Shown here: positions 41,302 to 46,668 of the stretch, piece by piece
How positions within the stretch are numbered: position 1 is the first letter of the stretch
How the letters are laid out: every line of letters begins with the position of its first letter
From: Hennigella sp045598825
GTDB lineage: Bacteria; Bacillota_I; Bacilli_A; Mycoplasmatales; Mycoplasmoidaceae
DNA: 46,668 nt
Direction: 5' to 3'
Assembly (NCBI GenBank): GCA_045598825.1
Contig: JAZRUX010000009.1
Location: 1 to 46,668, forward strand
Made by a program: the position numbers and the translations under genes
Notes under the pieces: model-generated
The model's input: the letters and a program-made list of their open reading frames with translations, nothing else
Told to the model about the DNA's origin: nothing
Databases searched by the model: none

Positions 41302-42125
41302 ATTCGGTCCTGGTCTGTAATTTCTGGGGAAATACCAGTCTTGATATATTTCATATATCATTCACGAGCTGGTTCAATAACATTTCTTTCAAATTTACTA
41401 CGATCTGCTATGCTCATAGCTTTTAATTGAATATCATGATTTTCAATCTTAAAGTCTTCTGGGTGAGCATAATCTTCTTTAGTTAGGAAACAAACAGCAA
41501 ACATTCCCTTATTTATCTTTCTTAAGTAAAGATATAAACCCAATTGGTACATATACTCATTAGAAATTTTTAGTTTACCATTCTCATCAAATCATGATAG
41601 TTTCTTCTTACCAACAGTTTTTACCAATGGGTAACCTTGTTCATCTTTTTGCATATGCAATAGACCCTTTTCAGTTTTGTAAACAAAAGCATCAATAGAA
41701 GATGTCTTTATTTCTAACATTGGGTTGCCTGTTGAATAATCAACAACACCTTGTTCGTTAACTGGTTCACCATCAGGTATACCACCGAAAACTTCATCAG
41801 TGTCTTTAAAGACATCTCATTTTACTTGGGCTGGAACATAATCTTTAAACTTTATGTTAAGTTTTTGACTAACATAGTCTCTTACTTTAGGTTCTATATA
41901 CATCCCTAATTTAGCTAGAGTTGGATCAATTGGTTCAGAGTAGATACCAACCATACAACATCAAACTTTAAGTGGTGATGTATATTTATTTAGTCCGATA
42001 ACAGATGATAGTCTTGTTCCTGTAATTTTTTTGAATTTTCAACTATCTTTCATATAGTCAGCTGATAATTCAAAATGGTTATCTTTGATAACAAAATCTT
42101 TATTTATTTGTTTAACGAATGGCAT
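41274..42125 (-). CDS. YqaJ-like (MAGa7180-type) putative nuclease
   Basis: Predicted 283 aa. The middle shows the PD-(D/E)XK layout of the phage YqaJ exonuclease family: TGTRLSSVIGLNKYTSPLKVW, KLGMYIEPKVRDYV (Glu), GGIPDGEPV (Asp) and MLEIKTSS (Glu and Lys). YLYLRKINKGMFAV follows. Mycoplasmas commonly carry such a gene, named MAGa7180 family. Substrate and partner are unknown. The start is ATG at 42125 without a clear Shine-Dalgarno, just after a 13-bp hairpin. The 3' end overlaps thiI by 28 nt. In-frame TGA codons read Trp. Confidence 0.8.
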
Positions 42126-42128
42126 AGT

Positions 42129-42157
42129 ATATTTTTAGTATTATATACTAAAAATAT
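42129..42157 (-). promoter_or_regulatory. 13-bp perfect hairpin between the RluA-type gene and the nuclease gene
   Basis: ATATTTTTAGTAT / ATACTAAAAATAT with a 3-nt loop fills the gap between the stop at 42159 and the ATG at 42125. There is no T-run after it on the minus strand, so it is probably not a simple terminator. It may hide the start of the nuclease mRNA or set its stability. Confidence 0.55.
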
Positions 42158-42158
42158 T

Positions 42159-43097
42159 TTATATTAGTTTAATGTTCTTTAGGCTGATGCTTTTCTTGTT
42201 TAAATACTCTAATTTTCCGGCGTCAGTTTGAAAATTAAACGTAAGTTTATAAGCTACTAGAGCTTGAACTTTAAAGTCAGTTTTTTTATTTATATTTTTA
42301 GTGATGTATTTTTGTTCACCAACTAGTGGATGACCAACGAAAGCAAAGTGCGCACGAATTTGATGTGTTCTTCCAGTTAGGAGTTCAACTTCTAATAAAC
42401 TAATGTCTTGTTTTGAATCGTACTTTAGTACTTTATATTTAGTAGCAATGTACTTAGTATCAAACCCTGATGTGTTAGTAATCTTTACTAAATTAGTATT
42501 TTTGGGTTTTGATCAATATGCTTCAAGCAATTGCGATGATTGTGGCATTTTACCATAAACTAAACATTGATAGTATTTCTCGATTTCACGATCTTTAATC
42601 TTTTGAGAAAGAATAACAGAAGCATCATGGTTTTTTGCAATCATCACTAGACCTGTTGTGTTAAAGTCAATTCGATGAACTAAACATGGAGCAAAATGGT
42701 TTTCTTTCCTTGGGTCTCATTCGCCTTTATTGAATAAATATTTTTTTGCTCGATTAATTAGAGTATCAGCTATCTCTTCATTTTCGTCATTAACTAATAA
42801 TTTAACTGGTTTGTTGACAACTAACAAGTTGTCATCCTCATATACTATATCTAAAATGTTCTTGGTAAGTTTTCAATTATCTGTTTTATTAGTTTCTAAA
42901 CCTTCAGTTAAAAAAAGTTTTATTTCATCTTGAAATTGCAAACGATAATCAAATTTTTGTTTTTTGCCATTAATCTTTACTTTGTTGGTTCTAATAGCTC
43001 TAAAAATTTGTCCCTTTGACAAATTAGGAAATAATTTCATTAAGAAATTATCTAATCTTAAATTAGTATCGTTTTCTTTAACTTTAATTATTTTCAT
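42159..43097 (-). CDS. RluA-family 23S rRNA pseudouridine synthase (RluC/RluD-like)
   Basis: Predicted 312 aa. An N-terminal S4 RNA-binding domain (LRLDNFLMKLFPNLSKGQIFR) is followed by the catalytic domain: DNLLVVNKPVKLLV, LVHRIDFNTTGLVMIAKN with the catalytic Asp in HRID, and LLTGRTHQIRAHFAFVGHPLVG. The length and domain order fit RluC or RluD; I cannot choose between them. It overlaps the preceding methyltransferase by 14 nt. Confidence 0.92.
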
Positions 43098-43869
43098 GAT
43101 CTAAATAAAATGCAACAATGCTTGCTGCTACTGAGGCATTTAATGATTCAACCTCTTTATTTAAAGGTATTTTAATAATCGTTGAACAATTATTAAGAAC
43201 ATGTTCAGGAAGCCCCTGTCCTTCGTTGCCAATTAAAAAACAATTATTTTTCTTTTCCTTATATGAATAGATATTAATAGCTCGATCAGTATTAGCCATT
43301 GCTAATAAATTAATTTTATTTGTTTTAATATATTGCAAAAAATAATCAAAGGAATTAAATTTTTCTGTTTGAATTTTAAAGACATAACCCATCGATGCAC
43401 GGATTGCTTCGGGATGATATAAATCACAACAATTACCTATAAGGTAAATTCCTTTGATATTAAAACCTAGACAACTACGAATCACTGCACCTAAATTATG
43501 TGGGTTTTGCAAATTATATAGTCCTAAATAGTTACTATTTTTATCATAGACAATTTTATTTTTATTTGGGCGGAAAACACAAATAATTCCATCTGGAGAT
43601 TTTAGGCCTGATGTTGCATTAAAAATAGAATTAGGACACAAGTTAATTTTTTCATCAAACTTATGTAGTAATCTCTTATTTTCCATTAGGAAATCATTAG
43701 TTACAAAGATTGCTTCAATGTTTTTAGAATCAATTGATTCTAAAATAGTTAAAAAGATCTTTTTTGTCTCAATAACAGCTAAATTTTCTTGTTTACGTTG
43801 TTTAGAATCAACAATAAGTTTTTTAACTCATTTAATTGATTTGTTAGTAAATGACTCAATCTTTTTCAT
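43084..43869 (-). CDS. SpoU/TrmH-family RNA 2'-O-methyltransferase
   Basis: Predicted 261 aa trefoil-knot methyltransferase that uses S-adenosylmethionine. Motifs: LQNPHNLGAVIRSCLGF (motif 1), FLIGNEGQGLPEHVL (motif 2) and IKIPLNKEVESLNASVAASI (motif 3). The N-terminal 90 residues look like the substrate-binding extension seen in RlmB/TsnR-like enzymes. The exact target (rRNA or tRNA) is not decided. The start ATG at 43869 is 23 bases from the divergent reductase ATG, and a TATAAT lies 14 nt upstream, so its leader is minimal. Confidence 0.9.
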
Positions 43870-43874
43870 ATATT

Positions 43875-43889
43875 TATAATAATATTATA
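43875..43889. promoter_or_regulatory. Palindromic bidirectional promoter
   Basis: The 15-bp palindrome TATAATAATATTATA contains a plus-strand TATAAT at 43875-43880 and a minus-strand TATAAT at 43884-43889. The two start codons it serves are only 23 nt apart, so both transcripts would be leaderless or nearly so. Confidence 0.6.
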
Positions 43890-43892
43890 AGT

Positions 43893-44801
43893 ATGAAAAT
43901 ATATGACATTGCAATAATTGGTGGTGGTCCAGGTGGACTATATGCTCATTATTATGCCAATCAAAATAACTTATCCTCAATATTAATTGAAGCAAACAAC
44001 GAATTAGGTGGACAACCTACTATTTTATTTCCAATTAAAGCAATTCATGATTATCCTGAATGAGAAAACATTCAAGCTAGTGAATTAATGAATGACTTTA
44101 TTAAAAAGGCTAATTTTCCTGAAATTATTTTAAATACATCTGTTAATAGAATTGAACAATCTAATGATTGCTATCAGCTAACAACAAACAATCAACCAAT
44201 TTATGCAAAATATGTGATTATTGCAACTGGTGGTGGCTTTTTCAAATTTAACAAAATTGATGGCATTGAGTCTAAAAACATCCATTATGTTGTTAAAGAT
44301 TTAAATCAATATAAAGACAAAAAAGTGGTTATTGCTGGTGGCGGTGACGCAGCACTAGATTGAGCGTCAGAAATTTTGAAAAGAAGGTTGACTAACGATT
44401 TGTCAATCGTTCACCGTCGTGATGAGTTCCGCGCTGCTAAAGCAAAGATTGATTGCTTAAAATGTTACCAATATAAAACTTATTTGAATAAAACATCAAA
44501 AGTTATTTCTGAAAATGAATTACAAATAATTGATAAAACAACAAATAAAAAGGAAATTCTTCCTTTTGATTATTTGATTGTGCAATATGGACAATCTTAT
44601 TCGTTGCAAGACAATGAAATGTTGAAACCATTTAACTTAGATTTACAAAATCATATTAAAGTTGATGATAAGTGCCGCACTAATGTAAAGGATATATATG
44701 CAATTGGCAATGTTGCTAGTTACAATGATAAGCCTAAGCTAATACATGTTGCAGTATCAGATGCTAAGAAAGCAATTGATGATATTTTAAACCATGGATA
44801 A
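43893..44801 (+). CDS. Ferredoxin/flavodoxin--NADP+ reductase (YumC/TrxB-like fold)
   Basis: Predicted 302 aa flavoprotein. The FAD site is IGGGPGGLYAHYYA (residues 8-21) with LGGQPTILFP; the NADPH site is VVIAGGGDAALDWA. SIVHRRDEFRAAKA and DIYAIGNVA follow. The CxxC redox pair of thioredoxin reductase is absent, and HYVVKDLNQYKDKKV matches the YumC-type ferredoxin reductase instead. It is slightly shorter than the usual 330 aa. It probably supplies electrons to a ferredoxin or flavodoxin, which may feed Fe-S or radical SAM enzymes such as HemW encoded two genes downstream. miaA overlaps its end by 8 nt. Confidence 0.85.
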
Positions 44802-45687
44802 AATTATTGTTATAGTTGGGCCAACATCTTCACATAAATCAAATCTTGCTTTAAAAATCAGCAAGATGCTTAATTCACCTTTGGTCAATGCTGATGCATT
44901 TCAAGTTTACAAAGAATTAAATGCTGGTACAAACAAGATGGACAAAGATACCATTAAAAATACACCTGTGTATTTAATGGATTGCATTTCTATCTATGAT
45001 GATTGAAATATTAAAGAATTTCAAGCACAAGCAAAAAAGATTTTAAATGAAATATATAAATCTAAAAAAATTCCAATTCTTGTTGGCGGAAGTAATTTAT
45101 ATGTTGATGCATTAATTAAAAATTACGATTTGTCATCCACCTCTAAAAGAACTAACAGTTATGAAGATATGACTAATGAACAACTCCATAAATTATTGGA
45201 AAAGTTAGATCCAGCGGAGTCTAAAAAAATTCCAGCCAACAATCGTAAGCGTGTGGTTCGAGCAATTCAAATAATCGAAGAAACAGGTATGACTAAGACA
45301 TCTAAAGATGTACAACGTCAAAAATACTACTATGATTGTTTAGTTGTCTATATGGATGTTGAAAGAGCAAAACTATATGAAACAATTAATAATCGTGTTT
45401 TAGAAATGGTTGATCAAAATTGAAGACAAGAAGTTGAAAACCTTATTAAAAAAGATAAGGATGTAATGAAACTTAATGCTTTAAAAGCTTTAGGCTATCA
45501 AGAAGTTTATGATGCAATTAAAAATAAAACATCCATCAACACTGATTTAATTGCACAAAAAACAAGAAGATATGCAAAGCGTCAAGTCACTTGATGTAAA
45601 CATCAATATCCAAAAATGTTTTCTTATCATGGCGAAATGGATGATGATTTGTTAAGAAAAACTATTGAAAGCTTTATTCATGACTAA
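44794..45687 (+). CDS. miaA: tRNA dimethylallyltransferase MiaA
   Basis: Predicted 297 aa enzyme adding a dimethylallyl group to A37 of UNN-reading tRNAs. Motifs: IVIVGPTSSHKSNLALKI (P-loop), NADAFQVYKELNAGT, VYLMDCISIYDDW, PILVGGSNLYVDALI, NNRKRVVRAIQI, ALKALGYQEV and TRRYAKRQVTWCKHQ. The P-loop is odd: the Gly before the catalytic Lys is His (SSHKS instead of the usual GK[ST]). It overlaps the reductase gene by 8 nt upstream and hemW by 8 nt downstream (ATGACTAA). Confidence 0.93.
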
Positions 45688-46668
45688 ATCCTTATACATA
45701 CATATTCCTTTTTGCAAAAAGTTTTGTGCTTATTGTGATTTTATTAAATGTATCTACAATAAACAAACAGCAGATAAATATATTAATTTAATATTAAAAA
45801 AACTTAAACCCCATAAATATGAGACGATTTATGTTGGTGGTGGAACACCTAATAGTTTATCTAACGAACAATTGGTAAAATTGTTACAACCATTATCTAA
45901 ATGCTTAACTAAAAAATACGAATTCACGATTGAATGCAATCCTGAATTTGTTACAGATAAGCAAGTGCAAATATTTAGTAAATATAAAATTAATCGTGTC
46001 TCATTAGGTGTACAAACACTAGACTTTAATTTGCTGAAAACTATGAATCGAAGTAATCATAAATTTATGGTTTCGCAAGCAATTAAAACCTTGCAACAGC
46101 ATAAAATCACTAATATTTCATGCGACTTGATTTATGGTTTTAAAAACCAAACTAATGATTCTATTAAAAACGATATTGATTTCTTGATAGCTAACAAAGT
46201 TAAACATATTTCGTGTTACTCTTTAGAAATAAAAGAAAATACAATTTGAGGAAAACAACATTATCAAATTGATGAACTAGAAATAGAAGATCATTTAAAA
46301 TTCATTATTGATTACATGAAACAATTAAAATTTGTTCGTTATGAAGTAAGTAATTGAGCAATTAGCAAGAAATATCAATCAATGCACAATGTGGCTGTAT
46401 GGAAAACAAATGATTGAGCAGCAATTGGGTATGGTGCTCATGGTATGGAAAATAAAATTCTTTACCATTATTCTGGCTCAAATATTAACTGGAAGTTAAT
46501 AAAACAACCACTTTCCGATTTTGATTTATATTTTCAAGTACTAATGATGGGTTTAAGACTTAAGGATGGTCTGGATTTACAAAACACATTACATAAAAAA
46601 GCGTATCTTTATTTTAAAAAACGTATTGATCAAGACTTATTAATAAAAAAGAATAAAAAAAGAATATG
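45680..46668 (+). CDS. hemW: HemW-like radical SAM protein (3' end outside window)
   Basis: About 329 residues are visible; the family has 360-380. SLYIHIPFCKKFCAYCDF carries the radical SAM CxxxCxxC cluster motif at residues 12-19. IYVGGGTPNSLS, FTIECNPEF, NRVSLGVQTLD and ISCDLIYGF are typical of HemW rather than HemN, and VWKTNDWAAIGYGAHG fits the C-terminal part. HemW is described as a heme chaperone; mycoplasmas lack heme synthesis, so its role here is unclear. The start ATG overlaps the miaA stop. It is another Fe-S protein in this window. Confidence 0.92.

Noticed and set aside
41302..41361. Extended ThiI N-terminus
   Set aside because: The extra 20 residues are not ThiI-like and are encoded by the overlapping nuclease gene in another frame.
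1..46668. Many genes appear broken into short frames by TGA
   Set aside because: The pieces are in the same frame and TGA falls at expected Trp positions, so this is code 4 rather than pseudogenes.

Overview
This window is a densely packed, strongly AT-rich stretch of a Mollicutes (mycoplasma-type) chromosome that uses genetic code 4. Nearly every long gene is continuous only if UGA is read as Trp: uvrA, dnaE, feoB and pheT all carry several in-frame TGA codons at conserved Trp positions. GatCAB, short lipoboxes ending in Ser-Cys, NrnA-type DHH phosphodiesterase and the absence of cell-wall genes fit. The species cannot be named from sequence alone. No rRNA, CRISPR array, insertion sequence or phage was seen, and no gene-free stretch exceeds 300 bases.

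Layout. 1-3431: alaS (runs off the left edge) and mnmA, minus strand. 3502-10993: uvrA flanked by two surface proteins of the mycoplasma serine-protease (DUF31/MIP-like) fold. One is a very large membrane-anchored protein with a dead-looking active site and a start region that suggests frame switching. The other is a lipoprotein with an intact His-Asp-Ser set. 11009-14097: gatCAB. 14160-16364: a lipoprotein with a BspA-like leucine-rich segment. 16430-17452: rplJ-rplL behind an L10 leader. 17467-20519: feoA-feoB plus a degenerate phospholipase-D-like membrane protein. Divergent from these, 20660-24620: two tandem serine-dehydratase-like genes and an L-cysteine desulfidase-like gene. 24677-27643: a lipoprotein and two orphan genes. 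27629-31195: pheST behind a T-box. 31242-34175: an Ntn-hydrolase-type lipoprotein and another lipoprotein. 34259-35103: nine tRNA genes. 35144-43869: a long minus-strand housekeeping series (5'-3' exonuclease, dnaE, small acidic protein, nrnA, thiI, YqaJ-like nuclease, RluA-type synthase, SpoU methyltransferase), mostly overlapping end to start. 43893-46668: a ferredoxin/flavodoxin-NADP reductase, miaA and hemW (runs off the right edge), plus strand.

How it fits together. The housekeeping genes form tightly coupled operons with 1-nt gaps or short overlaps. Surface-protein genes sit between them as single units, most with their own hairpin terminators. The most coherent accessory block is 17467-24620: ferrous iron import divergent from three enzymes that, by family, need an Fe-S cluster and turn serine or cysteine into pyruvate. 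One of the two serine dehydratase paralogs has altered substrate motifs but retains the three cluster cysteines. That block, the active/inactive protease pair around uvrA, and the compact bidirectional promoters are the parts most worth following up.
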